A program made the translations under genes and the position numbers. A stretch of DNA of 64,000 bases from an uncultured Pelagibacteraceae bacterium. Its GTDB lineage: Bacteria > Pseudomonadota > Alphaproteobacteria > Pelagibacterales > Pelagibacteraceae. The notes under the pieces are model-generated. The model was not told the origin of the DNA. It did not search any database and saw nothing but the letters and a program-made list of their open reading frames with translations. The stretch lies in assembly GCA_902532525.1 (NCBI GenBank), contig CACAIK010000002.1, positions 62,001 through 126,000 on the forward strand, given 5' to 3'. The first letter of the stretch is position 1. Each line of letters begins with the position of its first letter. Shown here one piece after another: positions 25,814-34,265 of this stretch.

Positions 25814-25855
25814 ATTTACAATAAATAATAATAATTAAAAAATTAAGGAAATTTT

Positions 25856-26230
25856 ATGGACGCAAAAGAAGTAGTTAAAAAAGGATATGAACTTTTTGGC
25901 AAAGGAGATATGGAGGGATTTATGGAAATGGTACATGATGATATCACTTGGATTTATCCTGGGGATAAGCATCCAATGTCAGGAACTCATAAAGGCAAAG
26001 AGGCATATATGAAAACCATGATGCAAGTTCCAAATCTTTGGAGTAATTTTTCAGTAACCCCTGATATGATGATTAGTGAGGGGAATAAAGTGTTTGTTAA
26101 AGCAACTGCTAAGGCAGATGGCATGGATACTATTTTTGGTCATTATTTTGAAGTAGGCGATGATGGTAAACTGACATTATTTATTGCGTTTGATGACACA
26201 CTAAGCATGTTCAATGCAATTAAGAAGTAA
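25856..26230 (+). CDS. SnoaL/NTF2-like single-domain protein
   Basis: A 124-aa protein (MDAKEVVKKGYELFGKGDMEGF) with the ketosteroid-isomerase-related pattern: an N-terminal helix, MVHDDITWIYPGDKHPMSGTHKG, then a beta-sheet with EGNKVFVKATAKADG and a C-terminal LFIAFDDTLSMFNAI. Such proteins are small hydrolases, isomerases or binding proteins. It is first in a run of eight small same-strand genes and has AAGGAAA before its ATG. Function unknown. Confidence 0.8.
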   Translation: MDAKEVVKKGYELFGKGDMEGFMEMVHDDITWIYPGDKHPMSGTHKGKEAYMKTMMQVPNLWSNFSVTPDMMISEGNKVFVKATAKADGMDTIFGHYFEVGDDGKLTLFIAFDDTLSMFNAIKK

Positions 26231-26236
26231 TAGTTT

Positions 26237-26704
26237 ATGAAAAAATTATATTTTATTTTAATTTTCGTATTTATGTCGAGTACAGCTTTTGCTGAGCAAG
26301 GACAAATTAAACAAACTGGTTTTTTCTCTGGCACTTCTAAAGTTATAGGTGATGATAAAGGCAATTTTTCGATAATATATGAAGGAACTATTGGTAATAA
26401 AGCTATTGAGGGAACAACTTTTGGTGACAGATCTTCATCATATTGTGTTGGATCAATTGTTGGACTTAAAGGAAAAGGTTTTGAGACAGGCGTTTGTATA
26501 AACAAATTTGAAGATGGTAGTACTACAACAACACATTACGAAGGCGTAATGGGAAAAATATTAAGATGGAAGTTTGTAAGTGGAACAGGTAAATATGAGA
26601 ATATTTCTGGAGGTGGAACAACATCTTATGCGCAAATTGATTCAGCTAAAGATGGAGTTGTACAATCTTACAATCAAATCGTTGGTACTTATAATTTGAA
26701 CTAA
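26237..26704 (+). CDS. secreted protein of unknown function
   Basis: A 155-aa protein with an N-terminal signal peptide (MKKLYFILIFVFMSSTAFA) and a mature part rich in Gly/Thr/Ser beta-strands (QIKQTGFFSGTSKVIGDD, FVSGTGKYENISGGG). Two cysteines (SSSYCVGS and TGVCINK) could form a disulfide in the periplasm. The pattern suggests a single beta-barrel, somewhat like allene-oxide-cyclase or DUF3224 barrels, but I cannot assign a family. It is 6 bp after the SnoaL gene and 13 bp before a secreted cupin. Confidence 0.72.
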   Translation: MKKLYFILIFVFMSSTAFAEQGQIKQTGFFSGTSKVIGDDKGNFSIIYEGTIGNKAIEGTTFGDRSSSYCVGSIVGLKGKGFETGVCINKFEDGSTTTTHYEGVMGKILRWKFVSGTGKYENISGGGTTSYAQIDSAKDGVVQSYNQIVGTYNLN

Positions 26705-26717
26705 CTGAAAGAAAAAA

Positions 26718-27116
26718 ATGAAAAAAACAATTTTAGTATTAATTTTAAGTTTATTTACAGCTAATGTTTACGCAGATAGCCATGTAAAGAGAATTTTATC
26801 AACAAGTCAAACAGGAATGGGAAATGATATTGTATACCCTACAGGAAAAGCAAAAATAACAGCTTTTGAATTTACTGTACCCGTAGGAGCTCCAGTAACT
26901 CCTCATACGCACTCATTTCCAGTTCTAATTATGATTCAGCAAGGTGAAATTGAATTAATTCATGAAGGAAAAACCCAAGTATTCAAAGCTGGTGATGCAT
27001 TTGTTGAAGATGTTGGAATTGTACACGAGTCGAAAAATATTGGAAATGTTCCAGTTAAAGCGATTGTAGTTGCAATTGGTGTCGAAGGACAGAAAATTAT
27101 GACACCGGTAAAATAA
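26718..27116 (+). CDS. secreted cupin-domain protein
   Basis: A 132-aa protein with signal peptide MKKTILVLILSLFTANVYA followed by one cupin domain. Metal-site candidates are the histidines in TPHTHSFPVLIMIQQGEIEL and GIVHESKNIGNVP; the usual glutamate of cupin motif 1 is replaced. It would act in the periplasm. Together with the preceding secreted barrel protein it may process or sense an external compound. Reaction unknown. Confidence 0.82.
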   Translation: MKKTILVLILSLFTANVYADSHVKRILSTSQTGMGNDIVYPTGKAKITAFEFTVPVGAPVTPHTHSFPVLIMIQQGEIELIHEGKTQVFKAGDAFVEDVGIVHESKNIGNVPVKAIVVAIGVEGQKIMTPVK

Positions 27117-27129
27117 AAAGGAAAAAGAA

Positions 27130-27420
27130 ATGATCATAAAAATAGAAGAAAATATAAAATCATTTTCATCTTGGATGAATATGGTAAAGGCGAATGCTGA
27201 AAAAATTAAAGGATTTGGTGCTACTATTATTTTTGCGGGTGTATCTAAAGAAGACCCTTCAAAATTTACTGTAATCGTTAAGTATGCAACCATGCAAGGT
27301 TTTGAAGCATTTAAAAATGACAAAGAACTTCATGCAGCAAGAGCTGAAGCAGGTGTGGATTTAGATTCAGCAAAGGTTACACCAATGCATGAAGATTTTA
27401 TGGAAAATTTTAGTGGATAA
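27130..27420 (+). CDS. small ferredoxin-like (alpha/beta) protein, DUF3764-like
   Basis: A 96-aa cytoplasmic protein with a strand-helix-strand pattern: MIIKIEENIKSFSSW, TIIFAGVSKEDPSKFTVIVKY, then a helix and an acidic end. The DPSKFTV strand resembles small dimeric alpha/beta-barrel proteins such as DUF3764 or antibiotic-biosynthesis-monooxygenase-like folds. It lies 13 bp after the cupin gene. The family is tentative and function unknown. Confidence 0.65.
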   Translation: MIIKIEENIKSFSSWMNMVKANAEKIKGFGATIIFAGVSKEDPSKFTVIVKYATMQGFEAFKNDKELHAARAEAGVDLDSAKVTPMHEDFMENFSG

Positions 27421-27447
27421 ACAATTAATATAAAGAAAGGATAAATT

Positions 27448-27738
27448 ATGGAAACAGAAACATTAGTCGTAGCTCACCTTAAAGAAGGGATGCTAGAAAA
27501 GTTTATGGGCTTTATGCAATCGGATGCTGGTATGGCAGAGAGATCGAAAGTTGCAAATGTATCAAAAACAATTGGAACAGTTGCACCTGACAAAAAAACA
27601 GTAATGTTTAAAATTTTTGTGACCGATAAAGCTGCTCTAAAAGCGTTTATAGATGGAAGCAATCCAGTATCAGCTCCTGTTATGAAAGAAGTTATGGAGA
27701 GTTACAGTGTCTACGAATTAAATAAAGTAGATATGTAA
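27448..27738 (+). CDS. small ferredoxin-like (alpha/beta) protein
   Basis: A 96-aa protein of the same length and general plan as the gene just upstream: METETLVVAHLKEGMLEKF, IGTVAPDKKTVMFKIFVTDK, then a helix ending VMKEVMESYSVYELN. The two may be distant duplicates; sequence identity is low. An AGAAAGGATAA site precedes the start. Function unknown. Confidence 0.62.
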   Translation: METETLVVAHLKEGMLEKFMGFMQSDAGMAERSKVANVSKTIGTVAPDKKTVMFKIFVTDKAALKAFIDGSNPVSAPVMKEVMESYSVYELNKVDM

Positions 27739-27761
27739 TAATTTTTGTAATAAGGTTTGTA

Positions 27762-28052
27762 ATGCCTTCAGGATATATCATATTAAATATTAATGTGTTA
27801 AATCCTGAAAATTACAAAGAGTATTTGGAAAAAGCTCCTCCAACTGCTCAAATGTTTGGTGGAGAATACATTATAAGAGGTGGCGAAAATGAAGTCATTG
27901 AAGGTGAGTGGAAATATCCAAGAACTGTTGTAATTAAATTCCCATCTTATGAAAAAGTTTTTGAGTGGTACAATTCAGAAATATATAAACCTATCAGACA
28001 GATTAGATTAGATAATACTGTATCAAATACATTAATAATTAAAGGAGCATAA
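27762..28052 (+). CDS. DUF1330 family protein
   Basis: A 96-aa protein with the clear DUF1330 pattern: GYIILNINVLNPENYKEYLE, FGGEYIIRGGENEVIEGEW, RTVVIKFPSYEKVFEWYNS, PIRQIR. DUF1330 proteins are small dimeric alpha/beta barrels related to monooxygenase-like folds, with no settled activity. It lies in the run of small proteins, 23 bp after the previous gene and 12 bp before a SnoaL gene. Confidence 0.87.
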   Translation: MPSGYIILNINVLNPENYKEYLEKAPPTAQMFGGEYIIRGGENEVIEGEWKYPRTVVIKFPSYEKVFEWYNSEIYKPIRQIRLDNTVSNTLIIKGA

Positions 28053-28064
28053 AGGAGAAAAAAA

Positions 28065-28385
28065 ATGTCAATATTAGAAAAATATAGTGCTGCAATTAAA
28101 AATAAAGATGAAGCAGCAATGAATGAACTTTTGCATGATGATTTTAAATTCACAATGCATAAATCAGGGAGTGTTTTAACTAAAAGTGATGTTATCAAAT
28201 GGGCAATGAGTGGTGACATTAAGCAAGATAAAACTAGAATTGTTTATGAAAATGATGAAGTTGGTGTTCACCATGCGTTTGTAACATTTGATGATGGTAA
28301 TGTAGAAGCAGTTATGGCAGTCTACAAATACAAAGATGGCAAAATGATTAGTTTAGAAACTGGCGCAACGCCAATGCCAAAATAA
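28065..28385 (+). CDS. SnoaL/NTF2-like single-domain protein
   Basis: A 106-aa NTF2-fold protein (MSILEKYSAAIKNKDEAAMN, LLHDDFKFTMHKSGSVLTK, then GVHHAFVTFDDGNVEAVMAVY). AAGGAG (28052-28057) gives a strong ribosome binding site. The next gene starts with GTG directly after its stop codon. It is the second single-domain SnoaL protein of this run. Function unknown. Confidence 0.78.
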   Translation: MSILEKYSAAIKNKDEAAMNELLHDDFKFTMHKSGSVLTKSDVIKWAMSGDIKQDKTRIVYENDEVGVHHAFVTFDDGNVEAVMAVYKYKDGKMISLETGATPMPK

Positions 28386-28982
28386 GTGAACAACATAGAT
28401 TTTTATTTTTCTATTGGAAGTACTTATACTTATCTTTCGGTTACTCGAGCATTAGAAGCAGAAAAACAACATCAAATTAAGTTTAACTGGACTCCTTTTA
28501 GTGTGAGAGCAATAATGAAAGAAATGAACAATGTTCCGTTTCCTAAAGAAAAAAAAAATAAAGTAGATTACATGTGGAGGGACATAGAAAGACGAGCAAA
28601 AAATTATGGATTTTTTGCTAAAACACCAGTCCCTTACCCTTTAACAGAATTTGATTTAGCTAATAAAATTGCAATATTAGGCTTAAAAAATAACTGGGGT
28701 GTAGATTACGTTCAGCTTACGTATAAAAGATGGTTTCAAGAAGGAAAAGAGCCTGCTGTTGAACCCAACTTGAGTGAAATCTGCGAAAAACTAAACTTAG
28801 ATAAAGAAAAGATTGTTTCAGAGGCAAGCTCTGAGGAAATAAATAATATTTATTTATCAAATACAGAAAAAGCTAGAAAAAATAAAATATTTGGAAGTCC
28901 GTCATTTGTTGTAAAAAATGAAATATTCTGGGGAGATGATAGAATGGAAGATGCAATCAAATGGTCGAAGGCAAATGAATAA
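28386..28982 (+). CDS. DsbA-fold isomerase, 2-hydroxychromene-2-carboxylate isomerase family
   Basis: A 198-aa protein starting with GTG directly after the preceding stop. The N-terminus NIDFYFSIGSTYTYLSVTRA is the glutathione-S-transferase-kappa/HCCA isomerase motif (DFYFDxxSPYxYL), with Thr-Tyr-Thr where the usual Ser-Pro is. Helical insert KVDYMWRDIERRAKNYG and end IFGSPSFVVKNEIFWGDDR are also typical. The family works with glutathione in degradation of aromatic compounds. Its link to the small-protein run suggests an aromatic or unsaturated ring substrate, which is inference. Confidence 0.87.
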   Translation: MNNIDFYFSIGSTYTYLSVTRALEAEKQHQIKFNWTPFSVRAIMKEMNNVPFPKEKKNKVDYMWRDIERRAKNYGFFAKTPVPYPLTEFDLANKIAILGLKNNWGVDYVQLTYKRWFQEGKEPAVEPNLSEICEKLNLDKEKIVSEASSEEINNIYLSNTEKARKNKIFGSPSFVVKNEIFWGDDRMEDAIKWSKANE

Positions 28983-29310
28983 TATAACTGCTTATATAAT
29001 TTTATTAATCGCAGTAATTCTTGGAACAGCATCTAACAGTTTTGCTAAAAGTGCTCAAGGTTTTACATTATTAATACCTAGTATAATCACAGCAGTAACA
29101 ATTGTTGGATGCATGTATACTTTGTCTTTAGTTATGAAAAGTATACCAGTTGGAATAACGTATGCCTCTTTTGCGGGCCTATGTATAATTGCTACAGCTG
29201 CTGTTGGTGTTATAAAATTTAATCAAGTACCAAATTTTTATACAATAATTGGATTGATTTTAATTATATCGGGTGTCTTAATAGTTAACTTATTAGGAAC
29301 AAATAAATGA
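28975..29310 (+). CDS. SMR-like small membrane transporter, subunit 1
   Basis: The track ORF opens at 28918; the real start is the ATG at 28975 (MNNITAYIILLIAVILG), overlapping the isomerase by 8 bp. The 111-aa protein has four membrane helices of the small multidrug resistance type: ILGTASNSFAKSAQGFT, PVGITYASFAGLCIIATA, KFNQVPNFYTIIGLILI. The membrane glutamate of SMR helix 1 (Glu14 of EmrE) aligns with glycine. The next gene is a paralogue with a 4-bp ATGA overlap, pointing to a heterodimer. Substrate unknown. Confidence 0.82.
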   Translation: MNNITAYIILLIAVILGTASNSFAKSAQGFTLLIPSIITAVTIVGCMYTLSLVMKSIPVGITYASFAGLCIIATAAVGVIKFNQVPNFYTIIGLILIISGVLIVNLLGTNK

Positions 29311-29642
29311 AACCATTATCTGGTTATATTTATTTAGTATTAGCTATATCAACAGGAATTGCCGCAAATAGTTTTGCTAAAATTTCAGATGGATTTTCAA
29401 AATTAACTCCAACGATATTATCAATAGCTTTTATGTGTATAACTATGTATGGACTTGCAAAAGCTATGTCTATGATACCAGTAGGTTTTACTTATGCTAC
29501 TTATAGTGGGATAACAGTGGCTGCTATTTTAGTTTTCGGAATGATTAAATATAACCAGATACCAAATATATATGGTTTAATTGGGATTTTTTTAATTATT
29601 ATTGGCGTTGTAATGGTTAATTATCTTGGAAGAATTAATTAG
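29307..29642 (+). CDS. SMR-like small membrane transporter, subunit 2
   Basis: A 111-aa four-helix protein paralogous to subunit 1, with matching segments GIAANSFAKISDGFS, PVGFTYATYSGITVAAI and KYNQIPNIYGLIGIFLI. It also has Gly at the EmrE Glu14 position and keeps the following lysine (FAK). The two genes overlap by 4 bp and are probably co-translated. Its end overlaps the convergent EamA gene by 4 bp. Confidence 0.82.
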   Translation: MKPLSGYIYLVLAISTGIAANSFAKISDGFSKLTPTILSIAFMCITMYGLAKAMSMIPVGFTYATYSGITVAAILVFGMIKYNQIPNIYGLIGIFLIIIGVVMVNYLGRIN

Positions 29643-30538
29643 CTCTTATTAAGTAATAAAATTAGTACACCTACTACAAATATAATTATCCCTAAAATTT
29701 CTGTAATTTTGACTTTTTCTTTAAACATATACTTTGAAGACACATAACTAAATAATAATTCTATTTGGCCGATAGCTCTAACAAATGAAGACTGTATTAA
29801 CGTAAAAGCATAAAACCAAGATAATGTTGCAAGAAATCCAGCTAACCCTGCTGTCAAACATTCATACTTGTTCTCATATAATTTTTTAAACTGCGACTTT
29901 TCAAATATAATTAAATAAATAGTAACTAATGTTGTTTGTATAACTAGACCAAAAAATAGTGTTGCTATAGCTTTTTCAAAGTTATTACTAAAATTTTCCA
30001 ATGTTAATGCTGCTGCTCTAAAATATACAACACTTAAACCTAAGAATAGTCCTGCGGATAAACCAATTAAAGTTGTTTTTGAAAATAAGTTTTTTAGAAA
30101 TAAACTTAAATCTTTAATCGATAATATAATTACTCCAATTGTAGATACAATAATTCCTGTTATTCCAAATTTATTTAATTTATCCCCTATTATTAAATAT
30201 TCAAAAATTGCGACTTGAATAACTTCAGTCTTGCTCAATGAAGTTCCAACTACAAAATTAGCAAATCTAAATAAATAGAGTAAAACAAATGTAAAAATTA
30301 TTTGGAAAATTGAACCTAATAATACGTTAAATATAAATTTTTTTTGACTTAGGATTTCAGGAATTACATTTAAATCTTGGAAATACAAAAAAAATAAAAT
30401 AGTCCCGAATGGTAACGCAAAAGCAAATCTTACATAAGTTGATGCAATAGTAGATACTTTTTGATTAAGTTTTTTCTGTAAAGTTGATCTAAGATTTTGA
30501 AAAAAAGCCCCAGAAATAGCTACAATTATCCAATTCAT
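29639..30538 (-). CDS. EamA/DMT-family transporter
   Basis: A 299-aa protein with ten predicted membrane helices in two EamA repeats, for example GTSLSKTEVIQVAIFEYLI in the first half and SSFVRAIGQIELLFSYVS in the second. It belongs to the drug/metabolite transporter superfamily, usually exporters of amino acids or metabolites. It converges on the SMR pair, itself from the same superfamily, and is divergent from dctP with a 75-bp gap. Confidence 0.83.
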   Translation of the reverse strand: MNWIIVAISGAFFQNLRSTLQKKLNQKVSTIASTYVRFAFALPFGTILFFLYFQDLNVIPEILSQKKFIFNVLLGSIFQIIFTFVLLYLFRFANFVVGTSLSKTEVIQVAIFEYLIIGDKLNKFGITGIIVSTIGVIILSIKDLSLFLKNLFSKTTLIGLSAGLFLGLSVVYFRAAALTLENFSNNFEKAIATLFFGLVIQTTLVTIYLIIFEKSQFKKLYENKYECLTAGLAGFLATLSWFYAFTLIQSSFVRAIGQIELLFSYVSSKYMFKEKVKITEILGIIIFVVGVLILLLNKS

Positions 30539-30613
30539 TGATGATTATTAATATTGTATTTAATTTTAAAGTCGACTTAAATAGTCTCATTTAACAAAAA
30601 AGAGGGAAATAAC

Positions 30614-31603
30614 ATGAAAATCTTTAAAAGAATAATATTTTCTCTAATTTTCGTTTCTTTTGCCAGTGCAAGTTTGGCGGAAACAAAAATGAGAATTACA
30701 CTTCAATTACCATTAAAGGCTCACTTAGGTCAGAACCTTTTGGTATTTAAAAAAGAATTAGAATCAAGATCAGACATTAAAGTAGAGATTTACGACTCCG
30801 CACAACTTTACAAAGATAAAGAGGTTCCGCAAGCTGTAGGTTCAGGAGCGATCGAAGCTGGTGTTGCATCTATAACAAGATTTGCAGGAACTAATCCTGA
30901 AGTTGATGTTTTCTATCTTCCATTCTTATTTGATTCAGAACAAAAAGTAAGAAAAGCAACTCAAGCTGGATCTGAGATAAGAGCTATTCTTGATCCTGCA
31001 ATAGCAAAGACAGGAGCAGTTCCACTTTATTATCAAGCTTATGGATCAGCAATTATGTTATCCAATGGTGGTCCAATGAAAACTCCGGCTGATTTTAAAG
31101 ACAAAAAAATCAGAGTTTTTGGAAAAACACTTGGAGCTTTTGTGAGTTCTTTAGGTGGCAAACCAGCATTAATATCTGGATCTGAGCAATATTTAGCTTA
31201 CCAAAGAAATACTGTTGATGCAGGTATGACTGGTGTATCTGGTGTAAAATCTAGAAAATTATATCAAGTAATGGATACTTTAACAGTTACAAATCATGGC
31301 GATATCGAATTCGTAGTTGTTGCTAATGACAAATGGCTAAGCTCATTAACTCAAAAACAAAGAGACGCTATAGCTGAAGCATCAAAAGTAGCTGAAAAAG
31401 CTGTAAGAGATGACATGGCTAACATCGAAGCTGGTGCTTACAAAGAAGCAAAAGCAAATGGAATGAACATTGTAAACCTAAGTAGTTCTGAAGTTTCTGC
31501 TCTTAAAAAAGCATCGTCATCTGTTATTGATGATTACATTTCTAGAACAGGTGGAGCTGGTGGAGTTGGTGATCAACTTGTAAAAGCTGCAAACAAACTT
31601 TAA
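30614..31603 (+). CDS. dctP: TRAP transporter substrate-binding protein
   Basis: A 329-aa secreted DctP-family protein. Signal peptide ends at SLAE. The hallmark segments GSGAIEAGVASITRFAG, LPFLFDSEQKVRKATQ, FKDKKIRVFGKTLGAFVSSLGG and NTVDAGMTGVSGVKSRKLY (arginine region) are visible. It would bind a carboxylate-containing solute. A GAGGGAAATAAC ribosome site precedes it. It is followed by a strong stem-loop and then dctQM. Ligand unknown; downstream genes suggest a branched or dicarboxylic acid. Confidence 0.92.
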   Translation: MKIFKRIIFSLIFVSFASASLAETKMRITLQLPLKAHLGQNLLVFKKELESRSDIKVEIYDSAQLYKDKEVPQAVGSGAIEAGVASITRFAGTNPEVDVFYLPFLFDSEQKVRKATQAGSEIRAILDPAIAKTGAVPLYYQAYGSAIMLSNGGPMKTPADFKDKKIRVFGKTLGAFVSSLGGKPALISGSEQYLAYQRNTVDAGMTGVSGVKSRKLYQVMDTLTVTNHGDIEFVVVANDKWLSSLTQKQRDAIAEASKVAEKAVRDDMANIEAGAYKEAKANGMNIVNLSSSEVSALKKASSSVIDDYISRTGGAGGVGDQLVKAANKL

Positions 31604-31615
31604 ATCGTATAAATA

Positions 31616-31639
31616 CCCCGCACTTAAGTGCGGGGTTTT
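31616..31639 (+). terminator. stem-loop with T-tract after dctP
   Basis: CCCCGCAC and GTGCGGGG (31616-31635) form a perfect 8-bp GC-rich stem with a TTAA loop, followed by TTTT. It starts 13 nt after the dctP stop and ends 8 nt before the dctQ ATG. It looks like an intrinsic terminator or partial terminator that keeps dctP mRNA above dctQM. Confidence 0.85.
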
Positions 31640-31642
31640 CAA

Positions 31643-32119
31643 ATGAATACCTACGACAAAATTGTAAAATATTCTGGCTATTTAGCTTCAGCGTTATTTA
31701 TTATGATAGGCTTTATAGTTTCTTATGAAGTTATCATGAGATACATATTTAATTCACCTACTATTTGGGTAAACGAAATTTCTCGATTTTTACAAATTTG
31801 GGCTACTTATTTAGCTTTAACTTATACTTTTCATAAAAATGATTTTATCAGAATAACAGTTATATATGACAAAGTAGGAGATAAAGGAAAAAAGATATTA
31901 GATTTAATAAGTGCAATATTCATTTTAATTTTTAGTGGATTTGTACTTTATTATGGATGGTTAATTGCTTATGACTCTCTTAAAGTTGGAAGAACAAGCT
32001 CTACAATTTTAGATGTTCCATCCTTTCTTACAGAATTTGCGATACCATTATGTTTTGCATTTTTGGTATTAAGAGTGCTTTTCGAAGTACCTAAATACAT
32101 CAAAGATATAATTAAATGA
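31643..32119 (+). CDS. dctQ: TRAP transporter small membrane subunit
   Basis: The track ORF begins with a GTG at 31628, inside the stem-loop; the ATG at 31643 (MNTYDKIVKYSGY) is preferred (158 aa). Four membrane helices and the family segment YEVIMRYIFNSPTIWVNEISRF are seen. DctQ links the binding protein to the DctM channel. The stop overlaps the dctM start by 4 bp. Confidence 0.88.
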   Translation: MNTYDKIVKYSGYLASALFIMIGFIVSYEVIMRYIFNSPTIWVNEISRFLQIWATYLALTYTFHKNDFIRITVIYDKVGDKGKKILDLISAIFILIFSGFVLYYGWLIAYDSLKVGRTSSTILDVPSFLTEFAIPLCFAFLVLRVLFEVPKYIKDIIK

Positions 32120-33387
32120 CAGTAGCAATAATCTTATTTTTGTTATTTTTTGTGCTTTTTTTAGGAGTGCCAATAGCATTTGGTTTAGGTTCTATAGGAT
32201 TGGGTTTAATGTTATTTGGAGATATTTCTCCTTTAATGATCCCACAAACTTTTTACAGTGTGGCAGATAACTTTATTTTATTAGCTGTTCCGATGTTTTT
32301 GATGATGTCTAATATACTGTTAAAAGCAGGTGTTGGAGAAGATCTTTTTAATTTTGCTCAAAGCTGGGTTGGAAATTTTCCAGGGGGTTTAGCTATAGCA
32401 ACTATAGTTTCTTGCAGTATTTTTGCTGCTATATCTGGATCATCAGTGGCAACTGCAGCAACAATCTCAACTGTAGCATTTCCTGCAATGATTAATAGAG
32501 GTTATCACAGAAACTTTACTTTAGGTATTTTGGCAGCGGGTGGAACTTTAGGGATTTTAATTCCTCCATCAATTCCAATGATTGTTTATGCATTTGTTGT
32601 TGAAGAGTCTGTACTAAGTATGTTTCTTGCAGGAATTGGGCCAGGAATAGTTTTAGCATTATTTTTTATTATCTTTTCAGTTTTTTACGTGAAATTTTTT
32701 AATAAAGAAGTTCAAAATGTATCCAGTACTTTGGAAGAAAAAATTAAATACACAAAAAGAGGTTTGCCAATATTATTAATGGCCTTCATCATGCTAGGTG
32801 GAATTTATGCTGGAATTTATACACCAACAGAAGCAGGTGGTATTGGTTTTTTAATATCATTTATCTATGTTGTGGCTAAAAAAAGATTAGATTTTAAAGG
32901 TTTTATCGAAGCTGGTTTGGAGACAATGAAAACTACAGTTACTATATTTATAATTATAGCAGGAGCTAAAGTTTTTGGTAAAGCAATTTCTCTTTATAGA
33001 ATTCCTCAAGATTTATCATCTTTCATAGTTACTAATATTAATGAGACTGGTTTATTTATACTTGTTGTTTGTATTACTTTGTTAATCTTAGGATTTATAA
33101 TGGAAACCCTGTCATTAATTTTAATCATGATGCCTATATTTTCGATTTCAATTGCTGCAATGAATATTGATTTAATTTGGTTTGGAATAATTTTTACGTT
33201 AATGATTGAGTGCGCATTAATTACACCTCCGGTTGGACTAAATATTTATGTTCTCCAAGCAATTGGTAAAGCAAAAATGTCAGAAATAGCTAAAGGTGTG
33301 ATACCTTTTGTCATCATAATGTTATTTACAGTATTTGTTATTTACTTATTCCCTGACCTAGCATTATATATACCTTTTAAATTATAA
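32116..33387 (+). CDS. dctM: TRAP transporter large membrane subunit
   Basis: A 423-aa sodium-driven channel subunit with about twelve helices. Hallmarks are FLGVPIAFGLGSIGL, SSVATAATISTVAFPAM, GGTLGILIPPSIPMIVYA and the second-half ALITPPVGLNIYVLQ. It imports the solute brought by DctP, powered by a sodium gradient. It overlaps dctQ by 4 bp and the next catabolic gene follows 2 bp later, so transport and breakdown are encoded in one operon. Confidence 0.92.
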   Translation: MTVAIILFLLFFVLFLGVPIAFGLGSIGLGLMLFGDISPLMIPQTFYSVADNFILLAVPMFLMMSNILLKAGVGEDLFNFAQSWVGNFPGGLAIATIVSCSIFAAISGSSVATAATISTVAFPAMINRGYHRNFTLGILAAGGTLGILIPPSIPMIVYAFVVEESVLSMFLAGIGPGIVLALFFIIFSVFYVKFFNKEVQNVSSTLEEKIKYTKRGLPILLMAFIMLGGIYAGIYTPTEAGGIGFLISFIYVVAKKRLDFKGFIEAGLETMKTTVTIFIIIAGAKVFGKAISLYRIPQDLSSFIVTNINETGLFILVVCITLLILGFIMETLSLILIMMPIFSISIAAMNIDLIWFGIIFTLMIECALITPPVGLNIYVLQAIGKAKMSEIAKGVIPFVIIMLFTVFVIYLFPDLALYIPFKL

Positions 33388-33389
33388 AT

Positions 33390-34265
33390 ATGTTTTCAAA
33401 AATAAAATCAAAAGATAAAGCAGAACAATTAAGACAACTATTAAATGGACCAGAAATAATTGTAATGCCTGGATGCTTTGATGCATTATCAGCAAAATTA
33501 ATTGAAAGAGAAGGTTTGAAAGTTGGATTTATGTCTGGCTTCAGTGTTTCATCTACAAAGCTTGGTATGCCGGACACAGGTTTAATTTCTTTTTCTGAAA
33601 TGGCAGAACAAGTAAGAAATATATGCAATGCTACATCAATTCCAATAATATTTGATGGGGATACTGGATATGGAAATTCAGTGAACGTATTTAGAACTGT
33701 AAGAGGATATGCGGATGCAGGAGCAGCTGGTGTGATGATTGAAGACCAAAAGTGGCCAAAAAAATGTGGTCATACAAAGGGTAAGGATGTTGTAGATCTT
33801 GATGAAGCAAACTCAAGAATTAAAGCTGCAGTGGATGCAAGAGAATATGGAAATAAAGATATCTTAATAATGGCAAGAACTGATGCCATAGCAACTAGAG
33901 GATTAGATGATGCAATTAAAAGAATGCAATCTTTTTCAAAACTTGGTGTTGATATTTTATTTATTGAAGCTGTTAAAAATAAAGAAGATATGAAAAGAAT
34001 TATCAAAGAAGTTCCAGGTCATCATATGTTAAATTTGATCGAAGATGGTGAAACCCCATTATTAGAAATTAATGAAATAGAGGAAATTGGTTATAAAATT
34101 GCTGTAATGCCTCTAACCTTAATGAGTGCATCAGTAAAAACGATGCAAGAATGTTTGAATAATATGAAAAATAAAGTTTATAATAAAAACGTTTCTAAAT
34201 TTTCAGACTTAAGAGATATAGTTGGCTTCAACGAATATTACAATATTGAAGACAAATATAAATAA
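33390..34265 (+). CDS. PEP mutase/isocitrate lyase superfamily C-C lyase
   Basis: A 291-aa enzyme of the phosphoenolpyruvate mutase/isocitrate lyase superfamily. Visible are MPGCFDALSAKLIE, IFDGDTGYGNS (Mg site), IEDQKWPKKCGHTKGKDVV (family KKCGH) and IMARTDAIATRGLDD. Members include methylisocitrate lyase, 2,3-dimethylmalate lyase and oxaloacetate decarboxylase. The KCGH form argues for a lyase rather than a phosphonate mutase. It sits 2 bp after dctM, so its substrate probably derives from the TRAP cargo. Confidence 0.85.
   Translation: MFSKIKSKDKAEQLRQLLNGPEIIVMPGCFDALSAKLIEREGLKVGFMSGFSVSSTKLGMPDTGLISFSEMAEQVRNICNATSIPIIFDGDTGYGNSVNVFRTVRGYADAGAAGVMIEDQKWPKKCGHTKGKDVVDLDEANSRIKAAVDAREYGNKDILIMARTDAIATRGLDDAIKRMQSFSKLGVDILFIEAVKNKEDMKRIIKEVPGHHMLNLIEDGETPLLEINEIEEIGYKIAVMPLTLMSASVKTMQECLNNMKNKVYNKNVSKFSDLRDIVGFNEYYNIEDKYK

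Noticed and set aside
28918-28974. Upstream start of the first SMR-like ORF
   Set aside because: It lies in the isomerase gene and adds polar residues ahead of the first helix; ATG at 28975 fits the SMR length.
31628-31642. GTG start of the dctQ ORF
   Set aside because: It lies inside the terminator-like stem-loop; the ATG at 31643 gives the normal DctQ start.
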